Assembly (NCBI GenBank): GCA_025617745.1
Contig: CM046870.1
Span: 8,992,303-9,056,302 of the forward strand
Reading direction: 5' to 3'
DNA: 64,000 nt
Source: Heliocidaris erythrogramma
Taxonomy: Eukaryota > Echinodermata > Echinoidea > Camarodonta > Echinometridae
Shown: piece by piece, positions 32,108 to 44,546 of the stretch
How positions within the stretch are numbered: the first letter of the stretch is position 1
Layout: every line of letters starts with the position of its first letter
Position numbers and translations under genes: made by a program
The notes under the pieces: model-generated
Database searches by the model: none
The model's input: only the letters and a program-made list of their open reading frames with translations
Told to the model about the DNA's origin: nothing

Positions 32108-32504
32108 TATCAGGCAGAAAATGCCAAAATACGTGAGGAATGGATGAGCAAGAAAGCAATTCAAGATAGAAAACCGGAAGATAATGGTTAACATTGTGGT
32201 TTTGAAGCTCCTAAAATCCACCCTTTATAAAGATTATGGTCACGCGGGTAATGGCAGATGTATAGGGTTAAGGGGTTCGGCTGCATGGGGTGATGGTATA
32301 TCTGATATTAAATGATAATATTGTGCTATACACATTAATCAAATAACAGTATAAGGAAAATGATTACATAGATTCCACTCTACAAATGCAGGGAGGCATA
32401 TTATACTCTTTTGAAAAAAATAATGAATATAAAAATGATAAAACGGTAAAGGAAAAATAAGACCCTGTAGAGTGTATTGTTAGATGAGAAGGGAGAGAAA
32501 GAGA

Positions 32505-32532
32505 AGAGAAAGAGAGAGAGAGAGAGAGAAAG

Positions 32533-32562
<30 letters not shown>
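32505..32562. repeat. (GA)n then (AC)n microsatellites
   Basis: GAGA units to about 32530 followed by about sixteen AC units. Confidence 0.9.
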
Positions 32563-32563
<1 letters not shown>

Positions 32564-32574
32564 GAGAAAGAACA

Positions 32575-32700
32575 TGCTATAAGATATAAGGTATAAGATA
32601 TAATATATAAGGTATAATATATCAGATAGAAGATATAAGATGTAAGATATAAGACATAAGATTTAAGATGTAAGATGTAAGATGTAAGATATAATGCTAT
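32575..32700. repeat. Degenerate AAGATATAAG / AAGATGTAAG minisatellite
   Basis: Some fifteen imperfect units of about 8 bases. Confidence 0.8.
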
Positions 32701-33114
32701 ATAAATTGCTGGAGATGGAAGAACATTTAAGAAAGTGACATGATACTTAATTTTTTTTTAAAATAATATTTCCATATAAGTAAAAAGAAAAAAAGGAAGG
32801 TCGATTATCTTTTTGTTTTTGTTCTTGTTTTTTTAAATGAGCAATGAGCCGATAATCATGATGTGTATATACAGCGTATAGTCAAGTCACGCAACATCAC
32901 TTCTTGATGAAAGCATGAACTCCAAATTACACCCAGCACTGAAAGACACCATAATCGACATGCTTGATCAGGTTTTCATCATCATTACAAACAAATAATG
33001 AATAAGTAAATAATGGTTAGCATTAAGGAATAGAAGGTATAAACTCATTCTGACGAACGCCACTAACGCGATAGCACGGAGGCGTGAAATTCAATATCCA
33101 ATCAACTTCGTCAA

Positions 33115-33215
33115 GTTAGAATTATTTGTCTGTTGAGAAGCAGAAGGGCTCGAAACTATGTACTTTTACTTAGAGTTAATGCCCTTCTGGCTCTAAACAG
33201 ACATTATTCTGATGA
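33115..33215. repeat. Palindromic dispersed repeat (GAGCCAGAAGGGC type)
   Basis: AGAAGGGCTCG and GCCCTTCTGGCTCTAAACAG surround a short AT loop with GTTAATGCC. The same palindromic unit occurs at 41435-41500 and, interrupted by a MITE, at 52605-52970. Confidence 0.6.
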
Positions 33216-33569
33216 TCGCGCTTGAATGATTGGTTTCTTATATCAAAAAGCACTTCACTACATTACTTCAGTGAAGGCAGCAGTACTATGCTACTAAGTC
33301 TCCTTTCGAAAAACATGATAATGGTTGAATAAGAGGGCAATATACTTATTTCACACTCTTTCGAAAAATTATAGGATCAACGTTCTAGCTATTCATCAAT
33401 TAAAATCAAAGGAAGCCGACAAATTAATTCTGGTCATGGTTCTGTCATCATCGTGACACTTCAAAATGTAAATATGTTTAATCATGCTAAACATCTACCC
33501 ATATAGATTCATATCGCAGAGTCAACAGATATTCCTTAGATTTGCCGACTGCATATCATTACCTTGACA

Positions 33570-33689
33570 TGAATTCGATATAATTCAGAAAAAAGGTTTG
33601 CGGTACAACCATTTGAGTTGTTGTACCGCAAACCTTTTTTCTGAATTACAACTTCACCATGCAAACCTTCAAATCCTGAATTCGATATA
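33570..33689. mobile_element. Penelope-derived hairpin insertion, copy 2, with 13-base target duplication
   Basis: TGAATTCGATATA occurs at 33570-33582 and 33677-33689. The 94-base insertion begins ATTCAGAAAAAAGGTTTGCG, folds back on its inverse CGCAAACCTTTTTTCTGAAT and ends CATGCAAACCTTCAAATCC. Both the arm sequence and the right end match the 15225-15497 insertion, so both came from the same source element. Confidence 0.85.
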
Positions 33690-35170
33690 TACATGTACTC
33701 CTTGTTTTCGGCTCCATTCTTGAACCCGTTGCTAATTTGGTTAGATATTTAACCTATAAATTATCGATATCAATCGTATAAATCCCCAATAGATGTTAAA
33801 AAGATATTAAAAAGACCATTACAGTTAAAACATGTCCCGATATGTAAGAAATACAGAGAGCGTTTGTTTTAATTTCTATAGGGAATATCCAGATGTGTTT
33901 TAAAATGCCATTTCCTTGAAGGTTTCTGCGTAAAGATCTGACAGTGGTTACAAAACCTCATTGGTATGGTGATCATGACGTAAAATTTGAAATTACATCA
34001 TGTTTGTTTGTTACTCTTATATCTTTTAGAAACCCAATAAATACTCGCGAAGAATTATAAGATGTAATGTATACGTATTGATCAGAGATTATGTACGTGA
34101 TGGAATTATCTTCATTATGTAAACATGGTAAATGAGCGTAGATCATTTCTCTTTTGTGTGTTCAAACATGTCCTCAAAATAATTCATAAGACGCCTAATT
34201 ACTGTGATGTACCGATGTACCGATAACATAGCACTCTCCTTGACCGAAATTTAAAATAGCTCTGTTTCAATGCGTCAAGAGGACATTATATCCATGCTTT
34301 GGGGGCAACAGGTGGAGAGAAAGAGAGAGAGAAAGCGGGAGGTAGCAAGCCAAGGGCACTGAAGAAAAAAGGAAATTGTATGGGTCGGAGTAAAGACTTC
34401 AAGCCTTGACAAAAGACGACTGGAGAGTGGCACATATATTATTGAAGACAGAGGAGGGGATAAAATCGACCACATATCATGCATATCTAAGAACGTGCAC
34501 GAATTAGGCTCTACATGCTCTATGCAACTGTTTCCGAATTAATATCTAGACTCTGAAATTCAAAATATGATGAAAGTCACCTTAAAAATCAATAAACTTA
34601 TTGTGATCAGTCAGGCCAAAGTTGGAGAGTTGAAATGAGCAATCGTCGAATCAATCATCCTCTATTGTAAACAATAATTCAGTGGTATAAAGAGTGGCAC
34701 TTATGTTTCTGCCAAGAACCGGAGGGTAAATTGGCACGACTGTACGTCACCTTTTTCTTAGCCCCACTTTGTTGCCCATCCCGACTATCGCAATGTTTAC
34801 ACTGTACACAATATAATGTGCCATGCAGACCGATAAATATGAAATAAATACGACATAACCAAACAATATTTCATCGCAAAATCCGGTGATTATAATCGTA
34901 TTTCTTCTCAAAGCACTCTCTCAAAGATAACTAAAAAACCAAAGTGCGCAAACCGCTAAAGATATCTATTTTTTATTACTTGTACAGCCATTGAAACCAC
35001 TTAACGCCTGTGTATAGGAGGGTTGCGATTTGCAAATATTTACGTACTCGAGATGATTGATTAAGTATTTATGGATGATAAATCTTCTGATGAGGCGGTA
35101 CAATCAAAGAATATTTGACAACGAAAGTGATGTCCCGTGGGTATGGTTTAAACTACTGGTCTTACTCGGT
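33690..35170. other. Spacer without recognised gene
   Basis: AT-rich, no coding, TIR or tRNA-like signal supported. Confidence 0.35.
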
Positions 35171-35227
35171 TGATCAATGAATGAGTGTTCATGTGAATCT
35201 GATTTTGATGGTTTATTGCATGCATTT

Positions 35228-35415
35228 GGTCTAATGCCAATTCGTCTAGTATCCAACTCGTCTAATCACGTTAACTTTCGTCTAATTGTCTACGCCCAGT
35301 TCGTCTATTATCCATGTCGTCTAGTCGTTATAGTTTGTCAAATTTTCATTATAGTCTATAATTTCATTTGGTCTAAAAACCGGCTGGGCTACTAGTTGTT
35401 TCGTCTACTGCATAA
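35228..35415. repeat. Dispersed TTCGTCTA octamer array
   Basis: TTCGTCTA or TCGTCTA recurs irregularly at about 35241, 35256, 35279, 35300, 35318 and 35400, separated by 10-30 bases. The inverse TAGACGAA appears at about 35584 and 35754, and GAGACGAATTTAG at about 35800. Confidence 0.6.
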
Positions 35416-36443
35416 TTGCTCTAATCTATCCGGCTCTGCTACAAAGTCGAAGTGGGTAAGAACAATCTAAGCGCTTTGGTCGGTCACAGTGTAAACTGCA
35501 TGGTGAAGAGCTTGATAAGAAACAGTCACTATCATTATTATTATTTAAATCCCCTTTGGCCCTTTCTAGCATTTTTCTTTATTAGACGAAATAAATAGTG
35601 GACCACGTAGGTCAAAGACCAAACGGTAATAAGACTAAATGGGTACCAATTACCCGAGCGGACATTGTATAATCGGTGGACAAAGTGGACAAAGTGACCG
35701 GTAGACAGAATGATTATTAGACCATGCACTTCCAGCTCCCTGTTAAGGAGAATAGACGAACTGGGTATTGGCGAACTTGGTTTAGCCGAAATTTGATGAG
35801 ACGAATTTAGGATAGGGCACCTTTGCATCGAGTCTCTCTCTCTCTCTCTGTCTTTTAACTTGATTTCTGTTTGAAATTTAGAAAAGTGCGCTAGTAAAAA
35901 GAAGGAAACAGTAGAAGGAAAAGATAAAGTAGACATGAGATTAGGGGATGGAGAAGAAGAAGGATGAGAAGATGGAGATAATATGGAAAAATAAACAGAC
36001 ATAGCCACCTAATTTTGATCAGTTGTCTTAATTCCCTCTCTTTATAATGAAGGGAAATCTTGGATGCCACGACGCCACTGAAAAGGTATAAACAGATCAA
36101 TCAAGTGCGCTTTAACACGAAAATCCACCCAGACCATCCCAGCCACACCGCCTAACCGATATTTTTTTGTCATTCAGGGCAATGCCATTTTTTTGGTCCG
36201 TCTGTTATCGGTCAGGGGTCGGTCTTGTTGGTATGACTGGGGTATTATGAAGAGCAAGATGAGGAACGTTCTCGTATATCCATAATCATGTAAACACTAT
36301 TACACCAATCACACCGACGTGACCGACGTCAGACCGAAAATAGACCGAACAAATAATTACATTATACCGAATTATTGTCAAGACTTTGTCGGGTGTCGGT
36401 CGGTTTGGAGTCGGCATCACTGTGTGACTGGAGTGTAAGAGCA

Positions 36444-36580
36444 GGGGAGCGTTTCATGAAAGGAAGTTGTTGGATATTTTATCCGACAAGTGTTATAAGC
36501 TACCGAAATCCTTGCATCTGATTGGCTGAGAGCAAATTTGTCGGATAAAATATCTGACAAGGCCTTTCATGAAACGCCCC
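36444..36580. mobile_element. GTTTCATGAAA MITE, copy 1 (about 137 bp)
   Basis: Ends GGGAGCGTTTCATGAAAGG and CCTTTCATGAAACGCCCC are inverted. The interior phrase CCTTGCATCTGATTGGCTGA then GAGCAAATTTGTC is shared with the copies at 38908, 44388 and 50739. Confidence 0.75.
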
Positions 36581-36683
36581 CAGAAGAGTGTGGTCGAGTA
36601 GAGAGTTTTTTTAGGTATTCACATAGACGTGTAGTTCAAACACTTGAGAGGGAGGGAAGTGAATATATTTAGGTAAAGGTGTT

Positions 36684-36870
36684 GGTGTCGAGTGGTTTGA
36701 AAACTCGACTGGAGATATGAAGGTCATGGGTTCGAGCCGGGGCACGGTACTTATGTCATTCAGCATGGCATTTTAATCATCGTGAGATGAACCTTATTTG
36801 ACATGCTCTTAATTCCCAAAGGTCTTGACATATATCATGTCATTTCCTTGTGGTCTGAGACGCACACTCC
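36684..36870 (+). mobile_element. tRNA-derived SINE or tRNA pseudogene
   Basis: GGTGTCGAGTGGTTTGAAAA is A-box-like and GTCATGGGTTCGAGCCGGGG contains a good B box at tRNA spacing (Leu/Ser-like long variable region). The downstream part is not recognisable as tRNA, consistent with a SINE body. Confidence 0.55.
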
Positions 36871-37126
36871 TTCTACACAGTATTATTTTTGTTTCCATTT
36901 TAGTTGAAATTAACAGACAAATACCAACCTGTATCAGATTCCAATTTCAGAAAACAAAATTCTCAACATTATGTTTTTTCCCCATCTTTTAAGATATAGA
37001 CTCCCAATCTCAATTCATGCTTTTGTAATAAAAGGATTCATAATCTACCTGTTGATATTGGATTAGTATGAGTACAAGAAGCGTCAGATGGAATGCCATG
37101 CATCTATGCGTGTTGTCTTAATTTTA

Positions 37127-37280
37127 CACTGCAAAAACCTGGGGCGGTATTCTAAAAACTATGTTATCTTTTATGTTAAGGAAAACGATGTTAATTGCCA
37201 TAACATATTGAAATTGCGCGCAATAAACACTAAATCAAGATAAAGTAAATCTCAGAATACCACCCCTGGTTTTTGCAGTG
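37127..37280. mobile_element. TIR element CACTGCAAAAACC with nested inner TIR
   Basis: CACTGCAAAAACC at 37127-37139 and its inverse at 37268-37280 are flanked by TA. Directly inside, GGGGCGGTATTCTAAAAAC and AGAATACCACCCC are a second inverted pair. Two MITE ends may be nested, or the TIR may simply be long with a small gap. Confidence 0.8.
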
Positions 37281-38186
37281 TACAATCAATACCAGGTCAT
37301 TGATTTTAGATACGAAGAGTGGTACTTGCCAAGATCTTGGCAACATCGGGAATTCATTAGTAGGCTGCACTCAAGAGGAAGGATCAAAAACTCGATATCT
37401 GTATGGCCACTGATCTTCTGGGAATGTATGATGACGTCAACAATGGAAGATATATTCATTATCCGCCCTCATCGTTAAGCCACGACTTAGACTAATGGTT
37501 TGGGGATTATCATTATCTCATCCAGAATTGGTTTGACTGATTGGAATCTAATAAATAAGCCCTCAGGGAGAGTGATGTGTGGGCCATGTTTAAGATCAGA
37601 TCCGATTGTCTCCGTCTGCATCACAATTCGGTTATCTTAAAGGAGCACTGCTCTTATACCCTCTCTAAACAGAATGAATTTTCACTCTATTTTCACTCCC
37701 TCGGGAGTCACGTCAGTGATTACTTGTTTAGGAGTGAATATTTGGGGTTCTCTTTAATAAAAAAGAATGTTTTTCACTCTATTCTCATCCTATTTTCACT
37801 CCGTAAGTGATCACACGAATGTTGTTTTAAGAGAAGGTGAAAAATGATTTATAAACTGCTTTCTCATTCTTTTCATGTCAGTTTAGAAGAACATCATAAC
37901 AGAAATATTGCTTGATATGAGAAGGATTGCTCTTCCAATGCCCTAATACTTTAAATGTGACTAGAAAAATTTGGGCCGTCAAATTTTCATGCCACGTGTT
38001 TGTGGGGGGGGGTGGGGGTGTGAAGTGCGACATATCCATTTATGTGTGCAGTGTTGTTCACTGACATGTGGTTCTCAGCAAGATTTATTCAATTTCTTGT
38101 TTTCAGATGACCACAAAAACCTCAAAATACACATTGATGCTTATTTACTACATATTTACCATTGCATGACCGGACCCATCATGATC

Positions 38187-38570
38187 TTTAAAGGGAAAGT
38201 CCACCCAGGTATTTAGTTGATTTACTTAAAAGCAGAACAATGAAAGTAAAAGTTTGGCAAAATCCGATAAGAAAATAAAACAGTTATGATTTTTTTGAAG
38301 TTGTAATCAACTAAATACAAATTGGCAACTCCGTGGTGTACCTTGCGAGCTCCTCTCCCACTACAGAAAATCTCATAAATTTTCTTAGTTTCTGATGAAG
38401 GAATAGATTTGTTTCACATGATTTTCTGTAAAACATATTATGAGCAATGATTAATGGGAGAGGAGCTCGCAAGATATGCCATGGAATCGCCAATTTGTGT
38501 TTGATTGATTACAACTTTCATGAAATGTATAGGCCGATGTTTTTTCCTTCATTGAATCCACCCTTTCTCA
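38187..38570. mobile_element. MITE with TTTAAAGGGAAAGTCCACCC end
   Basis: The left end TTTAAAGGGAAAGTCCACCC is mirrored by GAATCCACCCTTTCTCA at the right (approximate). AACTCCGTGGTGTACC... GCTCCTCTCCCA near 38330-38360 is inverted again near 38448-38475 (GGGAGAGGAGCTCGC). Related to the fragment at 1660-1842. Confidence 0.55.
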
Positions 38571-38907
38571 TAATTTCGTGCTCTTACATTGATAAAATTA
38601 AAGCAGTGTTTTACGAACAATCGGGTATTAATCGTGCGTGACTGGATGGAGCCATTTAAAAAAATCAAGCGTTTGAAAGCCTTTCCTTCACTTTGCCAGG
38701 CGCCATTTTGGCGGCTGGGGTTGCCAAAGTGCTCGATATGATTAAGGTAATGTAGGAAGCGAGAAGAATCATGTAACGGACCCGCCAAAGCACTAAGTCT
38801 TAATTCCTCGAATTAATGAGCGACCACTCCTCGTGTTTCGAGATAATGGAGAAAAATGTTAATGACGATGACGACGACGACATATCACGGGACATTTGTA
38901 CGTACCT

Positions 38908-39042
38908 GGGGCCCTGTTTCATAAAACAACTGCCCCATTTCTACGACAAATTTGCTCTAAGCCAATCATATTCAAGGATTTCAGTACCTTATAACAATTA
39001 TTGTAACTTGTTATTGATAGCAAGTTTTATGAAATGGGGCAC
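38908..39042. mobile_element. GTTTCATAAAAC MITE, copy 2 (about 135 bp)
   Basis: GGGGCCCTGTTTCATAAAAC and GTTTTATGAAATGGGGCACT are inverted ends. The interior shares AAATTTGCTCTAAGCCAATC with the family in inverse orientation. Confidence 0.75.
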
Positions 39043-39573
39043 TGGTTTAAAGGTTCCCTTTACATGATCCCGATGATGGCCCGTCTACATTGTAAAATAG
39101 AAGTCACGTGACAGGGATTAGAACAACTAATAAACGAATTAAGGATTGAGCATTATGTTCATTATAAACCTACGTAGAAATACTGTAATTTGAAACTTTC
39201 GCTAATATCAAAACTTTTATCATTTGTTTGACCAAATTCTACCATGTAACTAGGTCTTGGGGGCATTTACCACACAAGCATTGTTTTCTGTAGTATGCCC
39301 CTTCGTTTCAATATATTGTGTATATGTCAGTAATGATTCTGGTTTTTAAAAAAATCTTTTCCTTATTTGTTGTTTTCTTCTCAATACCTTCAACTTTGTT
39401 TGATGTACAAACAAATGACATTGAACCGACATGTACTATGTATGCGTATGTTGAAACGGAAATAGAAGTGAATTAAATCAAATCAAATCGATATAGACTT
39501 ACCTGAGAGCTATGGACATTCCACTTTTGACTTGTATATATGCAATTCAAGACCCCTCCCCATGTCTCATCCC

Positions 39574-39809
39574 AGGGGCGTATCCAGGATTTTTTGTAAA
39601 CCCCCCCCCCCAAAAAAAAAAAAAATAATAAATTTTGTAAAAAACAAAAACAAAAAAGGGGGTTATATCACTTCTATAAGGGGGTACAATTTCCAAAAAG
39701 AGGGGCACAATGTACACTTTTCTTTCAAAAAGGGGGCACGGGTCGGAAGTGCCCCCCCCCCAAAAAAAAAATAATAATAATAAAATAAAATAAAATAATA
39801 ATAATAATA

Positions 39810-39876
<67 letters not shown>

Positions 39877-39890
39877 ATATAAATAAATAA
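39574..39890. repeat. Low-complexity CCCC/AAAA repeat and (AAT)n microsatellite
   Basis: CCAGGGGCGTATCCAGGATT leads into C and A runs with repeated AAAAAGGGGG phrases, then an (AAT)n run at 39770-39885. The GGGGCGTATCCAGG phrase is a common edge of dispersed repeats. Confidence 0.7.
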
Positions 39891-40929
39891 GACAAATCCG
39901 CCACTGACTCGTCCTGCCATGTTGTCACCTTGTTTCCAAGAGCAGATCATTACTCCCCAGTTGAACATGCATGTCCCTTGATGTGACAGTAAATGAATTT
40001 GACATTTCCGTTTGCGCTGCCGACGGAAGCTCAAAATAGTCTCCATTTTTTTCTATCTGCTCGTCAAAACAACCGAAAATGTAAACAGATGCTGCTTGAA
40101 AGAGGAAAAACTTAATAGGTATGCAGATAAAAAGAAATACGCTTTTATAATTTTCTTTAGGAATACAATCAAGTACAAAATTGGTATATGTAGGCCTATC
40201 GCACTGTAAGATAACGGTAAGAAAGCAATAACTGCGGGAGAAACACTTGTTCTCGATCAGTTTCTTCCCCTTTCTCCCGTTGTATTTTCGTCTCTCGGTG
40301 ACGAAAATCATACCCCCAAAATCATGTAAATATATTTCCAGGTTCAGACGTGCCAGAAATTAATCACAACATTCCCATATGTCATGTTAATTATCTTCAA
40401 GTTATCTAAATAAGCAAATTCTTGGTACAAATGTATTCTAAATTCCAAAGCTAAAGCCTTGAAACTGACAGCCCATGGGACCGACAATGTAGGCCTCGCG
40501 GGCCTTCTGTAAAGGTATCTATCTTACAAGACAGACAGCAAAAGAAAACAACACCAGGCTGTCGGTCTAATGGGCCGTTGGTGGAATGTCCCAACATTTT
40601 AAATATGTTCACTTTATAAACCAGCTTTTATTATCCATGCATGCGTTTCTTTGTTTCGTCCCCTAAAATCTTACAATGAATTTCAAGTGAATAAACTTTT
40701 AGATGTTGTTCATATCAAAAAGATAATTCTATGCCATTAATGAGCACGGTCCTTAACAATTAACCTAATTCAGTTTTCCTTTTCCTTGACTAATACAGTC
40801 AACCTATATGCTTGTGAATGGGAATTATAAAGGTTAGTAGATCATGTCACGCTCCAGTTTGGCTCGCTCTCCTCTCCAAAATCCATTTAGGGGCTGGTCA
40901 CACGTCACTGTATAACGACGATGATAAAT

Positions 40930-41140
40930 ATCATGACTCAGTGGTAGAGCAGTGGTCTCGTAACTGGTGGACCCGGGTTCGAAACCAAGTGGATGCGCTA
41001 GTGCCCTTTGGTAAGGCACTAATCCTCATTTCCAAGTCCCTCGGAGCCGCCGCCGGTCCCCTCGTTACATACTTACAAGCATGTACATGCTTTCTTAGCA
41101 GTCAAGTAAAATAAACCATCAACCAACCATCAATATAAAA
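40930..41140 (+). mobile_element. tRNA-derived SINE
   Basis: ATGACTCAGTGGTAGAGCAG is a clean A box and ACCCGGGTTCGAAACC a clean B box 40 bases later. The body follows (GTGCCCTTTGGTAAGGCACT) and the element ends in an A/T-rich tail (AAAATAAACCATCAACC) at about 41135. Confidence 0.8.
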
Positions 41141-41394
41141 TAGATCTATGCAGACAACTCTTTTGATACAGAGGAGTGGAAATCCAATTTTTGTCAGGAG
41201 TCAGATTAGGGATCACTTCTTTTGGAATTGAATCCACTTCAAATCACGGTGGAAACCACTCCAAGTTTTCACTCTTTTGAGTCAGAATGGATTTGACGCC
41301 AAACTAAGTGATCCTTAATATGACAACCCCCCACCACCACCAACAAGTGATTTTTCCACTCCTGTATATATTTAGAGAGGAGGTATTGCATATC

Positions 41395-41620
41395 GACGTT
41401 GCCTACCGATTTATGCTAAATCTGTATCTGTTTGGAGCCAGAAGGTGGTTAACACATATACTTTAACACAGAGTTAACGCCCTTCTGGATCTCAACAATG
41501 AGCATTCAACACCAATTTTCTCAGGTCCAGTTCCCTTTTTATATAAACCGATTTTCACAGTTTTTAGCTTTTGGTATCGTTATCATTTTGTCGGTGATGT
41601 GTGACCGGCCCTTTAGTCAT
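41395..41620. repeat. Palindromic dispersed repeat, uninterrupted copy
   Basis: GGAGCCAGAAGGTGGTTAAC and GAGTTAACGCCCTTCTGGAT form the core palindrome around CATATACTTTAACACA. The right end GATGTGTGACCGGCCCTTTA (41595-41614) matches GTATGTGACCGGCCCTTTAT at 52996-53015. It provides the empty site for the TTAA MITE at 52647-52928. Confidence 0.7.
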
Positions 41621-43574
41621 TGTTAGTGGTGCCATGTGACATACTCAATTTCGCAAGTTTTACGGGAAATGTTATTAACCACCATGACCACGCCCATCCC
41701 TTAAACTTAATCATTTTGTTCTTTTTTATTTTGGCGCTCCTAATTTTAAAGGGATATCTTAAAATGAAAAAAAAGGAACAAAACTTGGACAGGAAAATAG
41801 AAAACAATTCTGGCTAAGCAGACATTTTGATGAATATTCAAATGGGGACAGACGTTCCTCTTAGTAATTGCTTTTTCTAATAAAATATATGACTTTGGGG
41901 TTTATATTATATCATTTTCTTGGAAATGAAGACGTTAAAAGGCCATGTCGGCGCTGTCATGCCCCCATTACATCAGATTCGACAGTAAAAGAATTCCAAC
42001 GTCGCGAAAATAGGAAATAGACATCGGGTTATTTTGACGGGGTAATGAGAGTCTTTTTGAAGTGTGTATCAAGAATTGTCAACTTCCCTGCTTGATCTCA
42101 TTAAAATGTGACAGCAAAACATCATTACATCGTCACGTGAGGACAAATCATTTTCTTGATAGACCTCAGCTTTATTTATAGTCTTCCTCATGTATTTTGG
42201 TCTAAATTATTTTTGACAGCATGTATTCTTGATAATAGTGACATGTATTAGCAGATGTGAGGTAATTAGGGAACTTTTAACATTTTGTCAGGGAAAAAGT
42301 GTTCACAGTGTGGTACGCATTCTCTGCCCCCCCCCCCCCCTCGATCACCCATCACATTCAAAACACTCTCAGCTAATTTCAGAGAAATTCCATGAACTTT
42401 TCGGCATCCATGTAAAGCTTGCTTTCTATCTATTCTTAGACTAATTATTTCACATTACTTTCAAAAGTTAAACAGTTGGTAAACACTTAACCCTTATTGT
42501 GAAATTGCTGCAAATTTGCACAGACGCAACACACAAATCCCATATGACAGTTATTTATGTGGCATGCAAAAAGTTAATAGAGGCAGTATGATGCTCAAAC
42601 GGGCATGGTGCAAATGTTTTGTCGATTTTAAATTCAAATTATTTGCACCATTGTCAGATTTGAGAAAACATTCCTCGACTCTGAATTCACGCCAAATTAA
42701 TACGGAATCCATTCCAAATGTAGTGGTGGAGTATGGATTCCATTTCGCCCACAAAAACGGCACTAAGGTAGTTGTAACTGACCACTACATCATGTACATA
42801 ATTATGATCTATTATGGTGTTATGAATATGGCACTTGCCCTACTTCTATTCACTAGCTACTTCGATTTCCACTTGCTGTTAAGCTCTGGTCCCGTATGAA
42901 GTCAAGTTTGTTTTTGACAGTTGCTCATCATTGATTTATCCCCTAGCAAACAAATAATACTACACGTATGACAAGCTTTGAAAGTGAAAAACCGGGAACC
43001 GGGAAATTAACAGCGGCAGCACGCTATAGACTAGGTGCAGGTGGAAAATGATTAATATTGAAGTGGAAGTCTCTAATTAGAATCGCTTGCCAGGACAACA
43101 TACATAATCAGGTTTTTGTCTTGTCGCCGGGGTTTCCATTGTTTTCTGGGCATTCCCCTTTCTTCCTCGTGGCTTGCCAAAGATATTTTAGTGACAAAGT
43201 GAGAGGGGGTGAGGTGTAATTTCGGCGAAGATACATTCGTCATCAGGTCAAGAAACCTTTTTTGAATACAGAAAGGCAGTTATTGTGTATACATATATAC
43301 ACACACACACCCTCATGTATATATAACTGAATATGAAGTATAGTAAAATACCGAAATGATGCTTATGATTTGAAATACTAATTCCTAGGCATGTACAGGC
43401 CTGTGTCATATAAAAGCTTTCAATTTTGCAATAAAAACTGCCATTGATTCATGGCATAATTATTTAAGGGCGCGCATTATTTGTTACCTTAAGGCTTGGT
43501 TCGTTTATGCAATAGGACGTAAATTTATTGTGATGAAAAACAAAATAAAAACTTGATAACACTCTCACGTGCAA

Positions 43575-43577
43575 CTG

Positions 43578-43613
<36 letters not shown>

Positions 43614-43622
43614 TTACTACCT

Positions 43623-43665
<43 letters not shown>

Positions 43666-43666
43666 A

Positions 43667-43717
<51 letters not shown>

Positions 43718-43790
43718 ACTACTACTATTACTACTACTGCTGCTGATGCTGCTGCTGCTGATGCTACTCCTATTGATATCGCTACATGTA
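43575..43790. repeat. (ACT)n/(CTG)n triplet microsatellite, about 215 bases
   Basis: More than 60 triplets, mainly ACT with inner CTG runs. All open frames across it are single-residue repeats (Thr, Leu, Val, Ser) and are not genes. Confidence 0.95.
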
Positions 43791-44283
43791 GGCCTACTAT
43801 ACACAATCCTCTAGATATGTTATTCCACTGTTACCTATATCAACACTCCCCTGAACATAGCAAGGAGTCACTCCTTGAGCATATGACGTTTTTAAAAATG
43901 TCCCTTTGAAGCCCTGTCACGTCTCCCCAGGGTCCTTTTCTCCGTACGGGTCGCTAGATGTTATGACAACTTGTGCTAGAGGTCAATGCGGGTCATCTGA
44001 AATCTTTCTTCAGCGACTTGATCATGCCCCTCGATTTGCACGACATACATTCCACAATGACACAAGCAAAATATACTTTAGAATCAAATAGGATTTTACC
44101 CGTTCAAGTTCATGTTTACGTAACAGGTATTGTGCGAAATGATATGTATCGATGTGCTACACTCCAATGTAGTCAAGGAGACTTGTGAAACAACTGCACC
44201 CACCTCCAACTGCAACAGAATGAAAAATTAAAGTGAAATGTGATTCCTGCATATAATTCAGGAAGTGCAAAATGAATACTCAT

Positions 44284-44285
<2 letters not shown>

Positions 44286-44349
<64 letters not shown>
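44286..44349. repeat. (TA)n microsatellite
   Basis: About 32 TA units, the longest TA run in the window. Confidence 0.95.
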
Positions 44350-44351
<2 letters not shown>

Positions 44352-44387
44352 GGCCTGTTTACATGTATGTATCAGGTAGATAGTATC

Positions 44388-44546
44388 AGGGCTCCGTTTC
44401 ACAAAACTTGATATCTATATTACAAGTTGCAATAACAGTTATCATGTTATAAGTTCCTGAAATACTTGCATCTGATTGGCTGTATAGAGCAAATTTGTCA
44501 TAGATATGTGGCAGTTATTGTAACAAGTTTTATGAACCGGGGCCCA
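44388..44546. mobile_element. GTTTCACAAAAC MITE, copy 3 (about 159 bp)
   Basis: GGGCTCCGTTTCACAAAACT and AGTTTTATGAACCGGGGCCC are inverted ends. The interior has CTTGCATCTGATTGGCTGTA and GAGCAAATTTGTC. Confidence 0.75.

Noticed and set aside
31540-32221. Long open frames of about 180-220 residues on both strands
   Set aside because: They run through 500 undetermined bases and have no real sequence content.
40834-41114. Overlapping open frames on both strands near 41 kb
   Set aside because: They lie over a tRNA-derived SINE and are shadows of it.
42516-42899. 127-residue plus-strand open frame
   Set aside because: No domain, no splice context, ordinary AT-rich composition; cannot be told from a chance ORF.
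43525-43909. Open frames of Thr, Leu, Val or Ser repeats
   Set aside because: Pure triplet microsatellite on both strands; no gene-like residue mix.
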